Positions 21,686 to 30,104 of a stretch of 64,000 nucleotides of DNA are shown one piece after another (the stretch's first letter is position 1; each line of letters begins with the position of its first letter). The position numbers and the translations under genes are program-made. The notes below the pieces were generated by a model that saw nothing but the letters and a program-made list of their open reading frames with translations, was not told the origin of the DNA and did no database searches. The stretch covers positions 1 through 64,000 of the forward strand of contig NZ_JACCCG010000007.1 in NCBI RefSeq assembly GCF_013410955.1. Direction: 5' to 3'. The DNA is from Microbacterium sp. AK009. GTDB lineage: Bacteria > Actinomycetota > Actinomycetes > Actinomycetales > Microbacteriaceae.

Positions 21686-23773
21686 GTGGACCATCTCGCA
21701 ACGACGCTCCCCCCGCAGAGCGACGACGCGCTTCTCACCGAGATCGACGTGTCGCCGGCTCGCCCGCGCTTCGCGCACCAGGGTGTCGCCTTCGGCTGCG
21801 ACTACAACCCCGAGCAGTGGACGCCCGAGGTGTGGCGCGAAGACGTCGCCCTAATGCGCGAGGCCGGAGTCGACCTCGTCGCGATCAACGTCTTCGGCTG
21901 GTCGGCGCTGCAGGGTCCCGACGGCGTCTTCCACTTCGACGAGCTCGATGAGGTCGTCTCGCTGCTACACGACAACGGCATCCGCGTGAACCTCGGCACC
22001 GGCACCTCGTCCGCGCCGCCGTGGCTGACCACGCGGCATCCTGAGATCCTGCCGGTGATGGATGACGGCACCACCCGGTACCCCGGCGGTCGCCAGGCCT
22101 GGTGCCCGAGCTCGCCGGTGTTCCGCCGGTATGCGCTCGCGCTGGTCGAGGCCGTCGCCGCGCGGTACGGGGCGCACCCCGCCGTCGCCCTGTGGCACGT
22201 CTCGAACGAGCTCGGGTGCCACAACGCCGAATGCCACTGCGCCGAGTCGACCCGCGCCTTCCGCCGGTGGCTGCGCGCGAAGTACCGCACCATCGACGCC
22301 CTGAACGCCGCCTGGGGGACGAGCTTCTGGAGCCAGCGCTACACCGACTTCGATGAGGTCCTCACGCCGCTGCGCACCGTCTCCACCCGCAACCCCGGTC
22401 AGGTTCTGGACTACCGCCGCTTCTGCAGCGACGAGGTGCTCTCGCACTACCGGGCCGAGCGCGACGTGATCCGTCGCCACAGCGACATCCCCGTCACCAC
22501 CAATTTCATGGTGACCGCCCACATCGAGGCCCTCGACTACTGGACCTGGGCGCCCGAGATGGACGTCATCGCCAACGACCACTACCTCGACTCGCGCCTG
22601 GCCGACCCGCTCGCCGAGCTCGCGTTCACCGCCGACCTCACCCGGGGGCTCGCCGGCGGCGAGCCGTGGCTGCTCATGGAGCACTCCACCGGCGCGGTGA
22701 ACTGGCAGCCGGTGAACCTCGCGAAGGCGCCGGGCCAGATGACCCGCGACTCGCTCTCTCACGTCGCGCGGGGCGCCGATGCCGTGTGCTACTTCCAGTG
22801 GCGCGCCTCGCTCCAGGGTTCGGAGAAGTTCCACTCGGCGCTCCTTCCCCACGCCGGCACCGACAGCGCGCTCTGGCGCGAGGTGCGCGAGCTCGGCGCC
22901 CTCATCGGTCGCCTTGACGAGGTCGCGGGCACGACCGTCACCGCCGATGTCGCGATGCTCTTCAGCTGGGAATCGTGGTGGGCCGCCGACGCCGAGAACC
23001 GCCCGAACCACGCGCTCGGCTACCTCGACCAGGTGCACGCGATCTACGGCGCGCTGCGCGACCTCGGCCACACGGTCGACGTGGTCCGGCCCGGTGTCGA
23101 CCTCTCGCGGTACCGCCTCGTGGTCGTGCCGGGGCTGCACCTCGTCTCCGACGCCGACGCCCGCGCGCTGGACGGCGCGGCCGCCACCGGCACCCACGTC
23201 GTCGTCACCTTCTACAGCGGCATCGTCGACGAGAACGACCGGGTCCGCCCCGGCGGTCACCCGGGCGCCTGGCGCGACCTGCTCGGCATCCGCGTCGAGG
23301 AGTTCGCCCCCGTCCTTCCCGGAACCACCGTCGCCCTCGACACCGGCGTGACCGCGACGATGTGGACCGAGCGGATGTCGGTGACCGACGCGACGGTCGT
23401 GGCACGCTTCGCCGACGGGCCGTCGGCGGGCTTCCCGGCGATCACCCGCCGCACCGGCGGATCCGCCGGCAGCGGCGACGCCTGGTACATCGCGACGCTC
23501 CTGGACGCACCGGCGCTGCGCGACCTGCTCGAGACCGCCGCCGCGGCGGCCGGCGCGAGCCCCGAGCCCGGAGCCGGACGCGGAGTCGAGATCATCCGTC
23601 GCCGCGGCGCCGACCGCGCCTACCGCTTCGTCATCAACACCACCGACCGACCCGTCGAGGTCGACGCGGTCGGAGACGATCTCGTGACCCAGAGCCGCGC
23701 GACGGGGACCATCGTCGTCCCCGCCGGCGGCGTCCGTGTCATCCGTGAGCAGCCGACAGAGGAGACGGCATGA
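21686..23773 (+). CDS. GH42 beta-galactosidase
   Basis: The 695-residue enzyme hydrolyses terminal beta-galactosides and appears cytoplasmic (no signal peptide). CDYNPEQW opens the TIM barrel, WHVSNELGCHN carries the acid/base Glu175, LLMEHSTGAVNWQ carries the nucleophile Glu332, and CHNAECHC supplies the cysteines that bind zinc in this family. Trimerisation and beta-sandwich domains follow. GTG 21686 is chosen since it lies after both operators and has GGAGA just upstream; an ATG at 21581 would put the operators inside the gene. The stop overlaps the first permease start, so enzyme and importer are one operon. Confidence 0.92.
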   Translation: MDHLATTLPPQSDDALLTEIDVSPARPRFAHQGVAFGCDYNPEQWTPEVWREDVALMREAGVDLVAINVFGWSALQGPDGVFHFDELDEVVSLLHDNGIRVNLGTGTSSAPPWLTTRHPEILPVMDDGTTRYPGGRQAWCPSSPVFRRYALALVEAVAARYGAHPAVALWHVSNELGCHNAECHCAESTRAFRRWLRAKYRTIDALNAAWGTSFWSQRYTDFDEVLTPLRTVSTRNPGQVLDYRRFCSDEVLSHYRAERDVIRRHSDIPVTTNFMVTAHIEALDYWTWAPEMDVIANDHYLDSRLADPLAELAFTADLTRGLAGGEPWLLMEHSTGAVNWQPVNLAKAPGQMTRDSLSHVARGADAVCYFQWRASLQGSEKFHSALLPHAGTDSALWREVRELGALIGRLDEVAGTTVTADVAMLFSWESWWAADAENRPNHALGYLDQVHAIYGALRDLGHTVDVVRPGVDLSRYRLVVVPGLHLVSDADARALDGAAATGTHVVVTFYSGIVDENDRVRPGGHPGAWRDLLGIRVEEFAPVLPGTTVALDTGVTATMWTERMSVTDATVVARFADGPSAGFPAITRRTGGSAGSGDAWYIATLLDAPALRDLLETAAAAAGASPEPGAGRGVEIIRRRGADRAYRFVINTTDRPVEVDAVGDDLVTQSRATGTIVVPAGGVRVIREQPTEETA

Positions 23774-24717
23774 CCACTTCGCCATCCATCGCCGGCCTCG
23801 CCGGCACGGTCGCGGCGCCCGACGCGCCGCCGCAGAAGCGCAAGCGTCCGCGCGTGCAGAACCCGTGGGCGATCGTCGCCTTCGTGTCGCCGTTCGCGCT
23901 GGTCTTCGCGCTCTTCTACGTGATCCCCATCGGCTACGCCGTGTGGCAGTCGCTGCTCGTCGTCGAGCGCGAGGGAACGTTCGGTGAAGCCCGCGAAGTC
24001 TTCGGCGGGTTCGCGCAGTATGCGCTGGTCTTCCAGAACGCCGAGTTCTGGTCATCCGTGGGCCGGGTGTTCCTCTTCGGGGTCGTCCAGGTGCCCGTGA
24101 TGCTGGGCCTCGCGCTCCTGTTCGCCCTGCTGCTCGATTCGCCGCTGCTGCGGGGGAAGAAGTTCTTCCGCCTGGCGTTCTTCGTGCCGTACGCGGTGCC
24201 CGGCGTCATCGCCGCGATCATGTGGGGCTTCCTCTACTCGCCCAACCTGTCGCCCTTCGAGGCGGTCACCAGCCAGGTCGACTTCCTCTCCTCCGACCTG
24301 GTGCTGTGGTCGATCGCGAATGTCGTGACGTGGGTGTTCGTCGGCTACAACATGCTGATCATCTACTCCACGCTTCTTGCGATTCCGGGCGACATTTACG
24401 AGGCGGCGCGTCTGGACGGCGCGGGGCAGGCGCGGATCGCGTGGTCGATCAAGATCCCGCTCATCCGTCCCGCCCTCGTCCTCACCGGGGTGCTGTCGAT
24501 CATCGGCACCCTGCAGCTGCTCGCCGAGCCGCAGACCTTCCGGGCGTTCAGCTCGGCGGTCACCAGCAGCTACACCCCGAACATGACGATCTACGCCACG
24601 AGCTCGATCCCGAACGTGTCGCTGGCGGCGGCGTTCTCGGTGGTCCTGGCCCTCGCGACCTTCGTCCTGTCCTTCACGTTCCTGCGCATCACCCGGCGGA
24701 AGGCGGCGGCGTCATGA
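23770..24717 (+). CDS. Sugar ABC importer permease (MalF type)
   Basis: The 315-residue protein has six predicted membrane spans and the cytoplasmic EAA loop EAARLDGAGQARIAWSIKIPL that docks the ATPase. It is one half of the transmembrane channel of a CUT1-type oligosaccharide importer, with the next gene the other half. Its ATG overlaps the GH42 stop (ATGA), and its stop overlaps the next start. The order enzyme, two permeases, binding protein suggests uptake of a galactose-containing oligosaccharide. Confidence 0.93.
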   Translation: MTTSPSIAGLAGTVAAPDAPPQKRKRPRVQNPWAIVAFVSPFALVFALFYVIPIGYAVWQSLLVVEREGTFGEAREVFGGFAQYALVFQNAEFWSSVGRVFLFGVVQVPVMLGLALLFALLLDSPLLRGKKFFRLAFFVPYAVPGVIAAIMWGFLYSPNLSPFEAVTSQVDFLSSDLVLWSIANVVTWVFVGYNMLIIYSTLLAIPGDIYEAARLDGAGQARIAWSIKIPLIRPALVLTGVLSIIGTLQLLAEPQTFRAFSSAVTSSYTPNMTIYATSSIPNVSLAAAFSVVLALATFVLSFTFLRITRRKAAAS

Positions 24718-25640
24718 CCACGACGACCACGATGACGGCCGTGAACCCCACGGCGTCGCGCCGTCGGAAGAGCGGCGGACAGGATGCCGGGGGTCGCGGA
24801 CCCCGCGAAGGCGTCATCCCCCGCACCGCCGCGTTCATCGTCATGGGGGTCTTCACCCTCTACTTCCTGACGCCCATCTGGTGGCTGCTCATCGCCTCCA
24901 CGAAGGACCGGGGCGACCTGTTCAGCACCAACCCGCTGTGGTTCGCGGACTTCCGGTTCTTCGAGAACGTCGGGGCCCTCGTCGCCTACCGCGACGGGGT
25001 GTACCTCCGGTGGCTGCTGAACAGCCTGCTGTATGCCGGCGTCGGCGCCGTGGTGGCGACCCTCCTGGCGTCGATGTGCGGCTACGCCCTGGCGAAGTAC
25101 CGGTTCCCCGGCCGCGAGACGCTCTTCAACGTCGTTCTCGGCGGGGTGCTCGTCCCCGCGACAGCGCTCGCGCTGCCGCTGTTCCTGCTCTTCAGCCAGG
25201 TGCAGCTGACCAACACCTTCTGGGCGGTCTTCCTTCCGAGCATCGTCAGCCCGTTCGGTGTCTATCTGAGCCGCGTCTTCGCCGAGGCATCCGTCCCCGA
25301 CGAACTGCTCGAGGCGAGCCGCCTCGACGGCGCGGGGGAGATCCGGACCTTCTTCACCGTGTCGATCCGCCTGATGTTCCCGGCACTGGTGACGGTGTTC
25401 CTCTTCCAGTTCGTCTCCATCTGGAACAACTTCTTCCTGCCGCTGATCATGCTGCGCAGCGAAGAGCTGTTCCCGGTGACCTACGGGCTCTACGCCTGGA
25501 ACTCCACGATCAACCAGTTCCCCGAGCTCCGCACCTTCGTGCTCGTCGGGTCGCTGCTGTCGATCGTTCCCCTGATCATCACGTTCCTGCTGCTTCAGCG
25601 GTATTGGCGCACGGGCCTCGGCACCGGCGCGCTGAAGTAG
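24714..25640 (+). CDS. Sugar ABC importer permease (MalG type)
   Basis: The 308-residue protein has six predicted membrane spans after a charged Thr/Arg/Lys-rich N-terminus of about 35 residues. The EAA loop reads EASRLDGAGEIRTFFTVSIRL, typical of MalG-like partners. It begins at ATG 24714 within the stop of the first permease. No ATP-binding gene follows, so the pair probably uses a shared multi-sugar ATPase of MsiK type encoded elsewhere, as is common in Actinobacteria. Confidence 0.93.
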   Translation: MTTTTTMTAVNPTASRRRKSGGQDAGGRGPREGVIPRTAAFIVMGVFTLYFLTPIWWLLIASTKDRGDLFSTNPLWFADFRFFENVGALVAYRDGVYLRWLLNSLLYAGVGAVVATLLASMCGYALAKYRFPGRETLFNVVLGGVLVPATALALPLFLLFSQVQLTNTFWAVFLPSIVSPFGVYLSRVFAEASVPDELLEASRLDGAGEIRTFFTVSIRLMFPALVTVFLFQFVSIWNNFFLPLIMLRSEELFPVTYGLYAWNSTINQFPELRTFVLVGSLLSIVPLIITFLLLQRYWRTGLGTGALK

Positions 25641-25647
25641 CCCCCCC

Positions 25648-25667
25648 GCCCGGGCAGCAACCCGGGC
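25648..25667 (+). other. Intercistronic hairpin before binding-protein gene
   Basis: GCCCGGG and CCCGGGC form a seven-pair stem around the loop CAGCAA between the second permease and the binding-protein gene. There is no T-tract, so it is more likely an mRNA-stability or partial-termination element that lets the binding protein be made in excess than a full terminator. Confidence 0.45.
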
Positions 25668-25691
25668 ACCCACCACCGAGAGAAGGAAACA

Positions 25692-27023
25692 ATGCGTTCA
25701 ACGAAACGAGCGGCCGCCGCAGCCCTGCTCACCGTGTCCGCGCTCGCCGTCGCCGGCTGTGCGGCCGGCGGAGGCTCGGGCAGTGGAGGCGACGCCGCCT
25801 CCTGCGAGCCGGCCGGCGAGGATGTCACCCTCACGTTCACCTCGTGGATCCCCGGCATCGAGGATGCCGTCGCGATGTGGAACGAGGAGAACCCCGACAT
25901 CCAGGTCGAGGTGCAGACGGGCCCGTCAGGCAACGCCGGCACCTACCAGAACTTCTTCAACCAGCTCGAGGCCGGGAACGCTCCCGACCTCGGTCAGATC
26001 GAGTACGACGCGCTGCCGAACTTCCGCGTGCAGGACGGCCTGGTCGACCTCGGCGCCTGCGAGGACGTGCTCGCCGCCGAGGACCAGTTCCTCGACTGGA
26101 CCTGGGGCCAGGTGACGCTCGGCACCGAGGACGAGGTCTACGGCATCCCGCAGGACCAGGGCCCGATGGCGCTGTTCTACCGCAGCGACCTGTTCGAGCA
26201 GAACGGCATCGAGGTTCCGACCACGTGGGAGGAGTACCGCGAGGCTGCCGTGAAGGTGCGCGAGGCCGGTGGGTACATCACCAACTTCTCCGACAGCGAC
26301 ATCAACCAGTTCGCCGGCTTCGTGTGGCAGGCGGGCGGTCAGTGGTTCGAGAACGACGGCGACGCCTGGACGGTGAACCTCACCGGTGAGGAGTCGACGA
26401 CGGTCGCCGACTACTGGCAGGACCTCATCGAGAACGACCTCGTCTCGACCTACCCGGCCTGGACCGACGAGTGGAACAACGCCTACAACTCGGGCGAGGT
26501 GTGGACCTGGAACTCGGCCGTGTGGGGTGCGAACTCGATCCTCTCGGGCGCTCCGGACACCTCGGGCAACTGGTCGGTGGCCCTGGCCCCGCAGTGGAAC
26601 GCCGGTGACCAGAAGGCCGGCAACTGGGGTGGCTCGTCCATCGCGGTCTTCAACGGCACCGACCACCTCTACGAGGCGGCGAAGTTCGCGCTGTGGCTGA
26701 ACACCTCGGAGGAGGCGCTCACCTCGCTCAACGAGACCGCGCAGATCTACCCCGCCACCACCGCGGGCCTCGAGCTGCCCGTGCTGAAGGAGGGCGTGGA
26801 GTTCTACGGCGGACAGGCGATCTACGACGTCTTCGCCGAGGCCGCGACCCAGGTCGACCCCAACTTCACGTGGGGCCCGACCATGACGCAGACCTACGGT
26901 GACGTCTCCGACGGCTTCAAGGCCGCCGCTCAGGGCAACGGCACGCTGCTCGAAGCGCTCGAGGAGGGCCAGGCGGCCACGATCTCGACGCTCGAGGCGC
27001 AGTCGATCCCCGTCGCGGAGTAA
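25692..27023 (+). CDS. Sugar-binding lipoprotein of the ABC importer
   Basis: The 443-residue protein has a lipoprotein signal peptide with lipobox AVAGC (cysteine near 23), a Gly/Ser linker and the extracellular solute-binding fold of family 1 (LTFTSWIPGIEDAVAMWNEENPDIQVEV in pieces). Many aromatic residues around 210-300 (WQAGGQWFEN, WTWNSAVWGAN) suit stacking against an oligosaccharide. An AGAAGGA ribosome-binding sequence precedes ATG 25692. It completes the galactoside operon; the preceding hairpin may raise its level relative to the permeases. Confidence 0.92.
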   Translation: MRSTKRAAAAALLTVSALAVAGCAAGGGSGSGGDAASCEPAGEDVTLTFTSWIPGIEDAVAMWNEENPDIQVEVQTGPSGNAGTYQNFFNQLEAGNAPDLGQIEYDALPNFRVQDGLVDLGACEDVLAAEDQFLDWTWGQVTLGTEDEVYGIPQDQGPMALFYRSDLFEQNGIEVPTTWEEYREAAVKVREAGGYITNFSDSDINQFAGFVWQAGGQWFENDGDAWTVNLTGEESTTVADYWQDLIENDLVSTYPAWTDEWNNAYNSGEVWTWNSAVWGANSILSGAPDTSGNWSVALAPQWNAGDQKAGNWGGSSIAVFNGTDHLYEAAKFALWLNTSEEALTSLNETAQIYPATTAGLELPVLKEGVEFYGGQAIYDVFAEAATQVDPNFTWGPTMTQTYGDVSDGFKAAAQGNGTLLEALEEGQAATISTLEAQSIPVAE

Positions 27024-27035
27024 CCCGCTGCACGA

Positions 27036-27063
27036 CACCGGCGCGGCCCAATCCGCGCCGGTG
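27036..27063 (+). terminator. Probable terminator of the galactoside operon
   Basis: CACCGGCGCGG and CCGCGCCGGTG form a perfect eleven-pair stem with loop CCCAAT, 13 bases after the stop of the binding-protein gene. There is no T-tract; strong GC hairpins of this kind often end operons in high-GC Actinobacteria. Confidence 0.65.
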
Positions 27064-27095
27064 GCCGGGGCCCCTCTCGCCGGGGGCCTCGGCCG

Positions 27096-27170
27096 ACGAG
27101 CCCACCCTTTCCTGCGTGTCGCCCGTCCTCTTGCGAGGACGCCGCGGCAGGCGGGATCGGGTGGGCTCGT
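27096..27170. repeat. Long nested inverted repeat
   Basis: ACGAGCCCACCC (27096-27107) and GGGTGGGCTCGT (27159-27170) pair perfectly over twelve bases; inside lies CGTCCTC-TTGC-GAGGACG (27124-27141), making a nested cruciform or structured RNA of 75 bases. It lies between the operon terminator and the hairpin-repeat cluster. No gene or known RNA family is recognised. Confidence 0.55.
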
Positions 27171-27201
27171 ACGCACGTGGGCCGTCCGGGCGCACGACGT
27201 C

Positions 27202-27540
27202 GAGGTGGCGCAGATGGTGACCTTGGCCGGGTGAAGGTCACCATCTGCGCCACCTTCGTCTCGAGTTCCGCCGCGAAAGTGGCGCAGATCGTGACCTCGA
27301 GGCGCGGAAGGTCGCCATCTGCGCCACCTTTGTCGATGGGTGGATGCCGCGCAGCGGCGAGGTGGCGGAAATGGTCGCGCGTGCGACCTGTCGGCGACCA
27401 TCTGTGCCACCCCGGTCCGCGCCGGTGATCGAGGTGGCTCTGTTGGTCGGGTTCGGCGGCGATGGGCGACGATTCGTGCCACCCCGATCCGCGCCCCGTT
27501 GTCGCCGGTGATCGAGGTGGCGCAACTCGTCGGGTTCGGC
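27202..27540. repeat. Hairpin repeat family A, cluster 1
   Basis: At least four tandem copies of an inverted repeat with arm core GAGGTGGC(G/A)(C/G)A(G/A)ATGGT fill this stretch. The best copy has 22-base arms at 27203-27224 and 27234-27255, perfectly complementary around a nine-base loop. Others lie at 27276-27331, 27359-27413 and, more degenerate, 27427-27490, with a half copy near 27511-27540. The same motif recurs at 35240-35631. Unit spacing varies (about 65-85 bases). This resembles a REP-type or miniature palindromic repeat family; no transposase is linked to it here. Confidence 0.8.
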
Positions 27541-27631
27541 CGGGGGTCGACCGACGGCGCGAGGTGGTGGGGCGTGAATCCGCCCGCGCAACCCCCGCAT
27601 CGCGACGCCCGCGGCCGGGCAGAATGAGCGC

Positions 27632-28342
27632 ATGAGGCTCGTTCGCGCAGGACTGTACCTAGTGCAGGCGGTCATCGTCGGCGTCGTCATCACCCTCACC
27701 GCCATGCCGGCCACCGGCGAGGTCACCGCCCGGCTGGGGGGAACGGATGTCGCGGTCGCGACGGTCCACGCGGGATGGGCCGCGATGGTGCTGCTCGCCT
27801 TCGGCGGGCTCGTCGACGCCGCCGTCGCGCGCATCGAATCGCTCGCCACGCGCGCGCGCCTGGTCACCTGGATCGGGTGGTCGCAGCTGTCGGGCGTCGC
27901 GGTGTTCCTCATCGCCCAGCTGAACGGCATAACCGAACTCACCACCCTCGTCGCGCTCTACGCCCTGACCGCCGGCGCGGTCATGCTGCTCGCCCTCGAC
28001 GGCGCCCTCGTCGCCCCGCGCCGCGACGACCCCAACCCCGCCCACGCCTCCAACACCCCGACGGCGCCCCAGAGCATCCGGGGTCTTCGGCGCCCCGCCG
28101 CGCTGGCGGCGGTCATCGGCATCGTGCCCTGGGGCTTGATCGCCTTCGCGCAGATCGGCGGGGGTGTCGTCGGCGACCCGGTCCGGCTCGGGACGCGCAT
28201 CGTCACCCTCGTCGTCCTCGCGCTGTCGATCGCGGTGTGGTTCCGCGGCTGGTTCCGGCCGGCGGACGCCGACGCCCCGGGCATCCTCCCCCTCCTGGCG
28301 ACGACCGCGCTCGCATGGGGAGTGGTCCTCGCGGTCGGCTGA
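27632..28342 (+). CDS. Hypothetical multi-span membrane protein
   Basis: The 236-residue protein is unrecognised. It has about seven predicted membrane spans (near 7-24, 46-63, 77-96, 103-124, 150-172, 186-203 and 217-235) with a Pro/Thr-rich polar loop around residues 132-148. No catalytic or transport motif stands out. CAGAAT at 27620-27625 lies six bases before the ATG, consistent with leaderless expression. It converges on the aldehyde dehydrogenase gene. Confidence 0.75.
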   Translation: MRLVRAGLYLVQAVIVGVVITLTAMPATGEVTARLGGTDVAVATVHAGWAAMVLLAFGGLVDAAVARIESLATRARLVTWIGWSQLSGVAVFLIAQLNGITELTTLVALYALTAGAVMLLALDGALVAPRRDDPNPAHASNTPTAPQSIRGLRRPAALAAVIGIVPWGLIAFAQIGGGVVGDPVRLGTRIVTLVVLALSIAVWFRGWFRPADADAPGILPLLATTALAWGVVLAVG

Positions 28343-28388
28343 GCCGCGCCGCCGCTCCATCGCGCCGCCGACCGAGGTGCCGCACCGC

Positions 28389-30095
28389 CTACGCCCGGAA
28401 CGCCCGCAGCAGCGTCGCCGCGAGTGCCGGCCACCGCCGGTGCATCCGGAACCGCGTGAACCCCTCGCTCACCGTCGCCCCCGTGCGCGACGACACGAAC
28501 CACGGCGGCTTTGGCAGCACCGAGAACCGGCCGCCGCGCGTGAGCGCGCTGAGCGAGCGCGGGAAAGGCCGGAACGGTCCGCGGGCGACCGAGCGCTCGA
28601 CGTCGTCGAGGAGCAGAGCGTTGTGCACGACGCCGATGCCGCTTCCGACGTCTTGCAGCGTGCTCCCGGGGAACGCGCTCCAGGTGAGCGTCGGGGTGAG
28701 GAAGACGAAGGCCGTCCAGGCGTTGATCGCGATCGCCCCGTACCGCAGGTCGGCCACCGCGCGCTCGAAGCCGTCGCCGAGCGCCGCCTCGGTCGCGGGG
28801 TCGATCAGGATGTTGGCGCCGAGCGTGCCGGTCAACCGCTCGTTCGCGTGGGTCACCGCGGCGTCGAGGAACTCCTGACCAAGTCCCGGGAGCGCGATGA
28901 CGCCGAGGACCGGCGCGAAGTACTCGGTCTCCTCGATCGGTCCGGGAACAGCGCCCGCCTCGGTCTCGACGAGCAGTCGCGTGCCGTCGGCGCACCACAC
29001 CGCGTCGGGGTAGGCCGCCGCCGCGGCATCCATCCGTTCCGCACTGCCCGGGTACCAGGGCGTCCGCGGGGTCGCCTCGTCGTACGCGCGGCGGAGCGCC
29101 GCCAGGAATTGCGCGCGCTGCGGCCAGTCGCGACTGATCAGCACGACCTGCCCGGCGATGCAGTTGTGCCCGGCGTTCTGCAGCCGCATGGTCGCGATGT
29201 GCTCGGCCTGATAGCGGATGTCGGCAGCCGACCATTCCCCGGGCACCACGATGATCGGCGAGACCCCGCCGAGCTCGGCCGTGATCGGCTTCTTCAGTGC
29301 GGGACGGTTCTCACGACGGCGGCGGCGGGCCTGCGGCCCGTCGCCCCACACGATCCGCTCGAACGTCGCCGCAGACCCGGTGATGTGCACGTGGTCGATG
29401 CCGGGGTGCGCGGTGAGGGCGGCGCCCACCTCGGGTCCGCCGGCGATCACGCGCAGGAATCCCGGCTCGATGAGCGGAGCGAGCGCGCGCGTGAACACCG
29501 GCAGCAGCGCCTCCTGCGTCGGGTTCAGCTTCAGCATCGCCACGCGGTTGTGGGCGAACAGCTCGTACAGCACATCGGCGACCGGGATGGAGGTGACGTT
29601 GCCGGCGCCGAGCACGAGCCCCACCCCGCCGGGGGTCCCGGGGGAGCGCTGCGCGAGACCGGCCCTCGCCCGAGCCTCGGCCTCGGTGACGCCCGGTCTC
29701 AGCCACACCTCCCCGGTGAAGCCCGACAGCAGCAGCGCGTCGATCGGGCGGAGCGGGAAGGCGTCCACGCGAACGCGCCCCCCGGGCGCGGTGGTGACGC
29801 GCACCCCGTCGAGCGGGTTGCCGCCCTGCGCCAGGCGACGGAGAGTGGACGCCAGGGCGTCGACGAGTTCGATCGCGCCGTACGGGCCCGAGAGCCACTC
29901 CTCACCGCGGAGGGGGTGAGCGGCGTCGAGGCCCTTCGACCGCGCCGCCGCGGCCGCCCACTCGGGGGCGGCGTCACTGATGCTCGCATGCACCCGGTCG
30001 AGCAGGCGCGCCCGCTGCGACACGGTCAGCGCGACCCAGGCCCGCGATCCCTCGCGCAGGTCATGAAGGGCGACGTCGATGTTAGGTGCCGGCAC
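28389..30095 (-). CDS. Aldehyde dehydrogenase family protein in kyn operon
   Basis: The 568-residue protein is an NAD(P)-dependent aldehyde dehydrogenase: ITAELGGVSP holds the general-base glutamate and NAGHNCIAGQ the catalytic cysteine; VHITGSAATF fits the cofactor turn. It is longer than usual (about 480-500), with a polar insertion near 250-265 (rich in Arg) and an extended C-terminus. It is the last gene of the tryptophan-catabolic operon, nine bases after kynU, with GTG 30095. The anthranilate route produces no obvious aldehyde, so its substrate is unclear; aminomuconic semialdehyde or an unrelated aldehyde are possibilities. Confidence 0.82.
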   Translation of the reverse strand: MPAPNIDVALHDLREGSRAWVALTVSQRARLLDRVHASISDAAPEWAAAAARSKGLDAAHPLRGEEWLSGPYGAIELVDALASTLRRLAQGGNPLDGVRVTTAPGGRVRVDAFPLRPIDALLLSGFTGEVWLRPGVTEAEARARAGLAQRSPGTPGGVGLVLGAGNVTSIPVADVLYELFAHNRVAMLKLNPTQEALLPVFTRALAPLIEPGFLRVIAGGPEVGAALTAHPGIDHVHITGSAATFERIVWGDGPQARRRRRENRPALKKPITAELGGVSPIIVVPGEWSAADIRYQAEHIATMRLQNAGHNCIAGQVVLISRDWPQRAQFLAALRRAYDEATPRTPWYPGSAERMDAAAAAYPDAVWCADGTRLLVETEAGAVPGPIEETEYFAPVLGVIALPGLGQEFLDAAVTHANERLTGTLGANILIDPATEAALGDGFERAVADLRYGAIAINAWTAFVFLTPTLTWSAFPGSTLQDVGSGIGVVHNALLLDDVERSVARGPFRPFPRSLSALTRGGRFSVLPKPPWFVSSRTGATVSEGFTRFRMHRRWPALAATLLRAFRA

Positions 30096-30104
30096 GCGCC
30101 CAGC

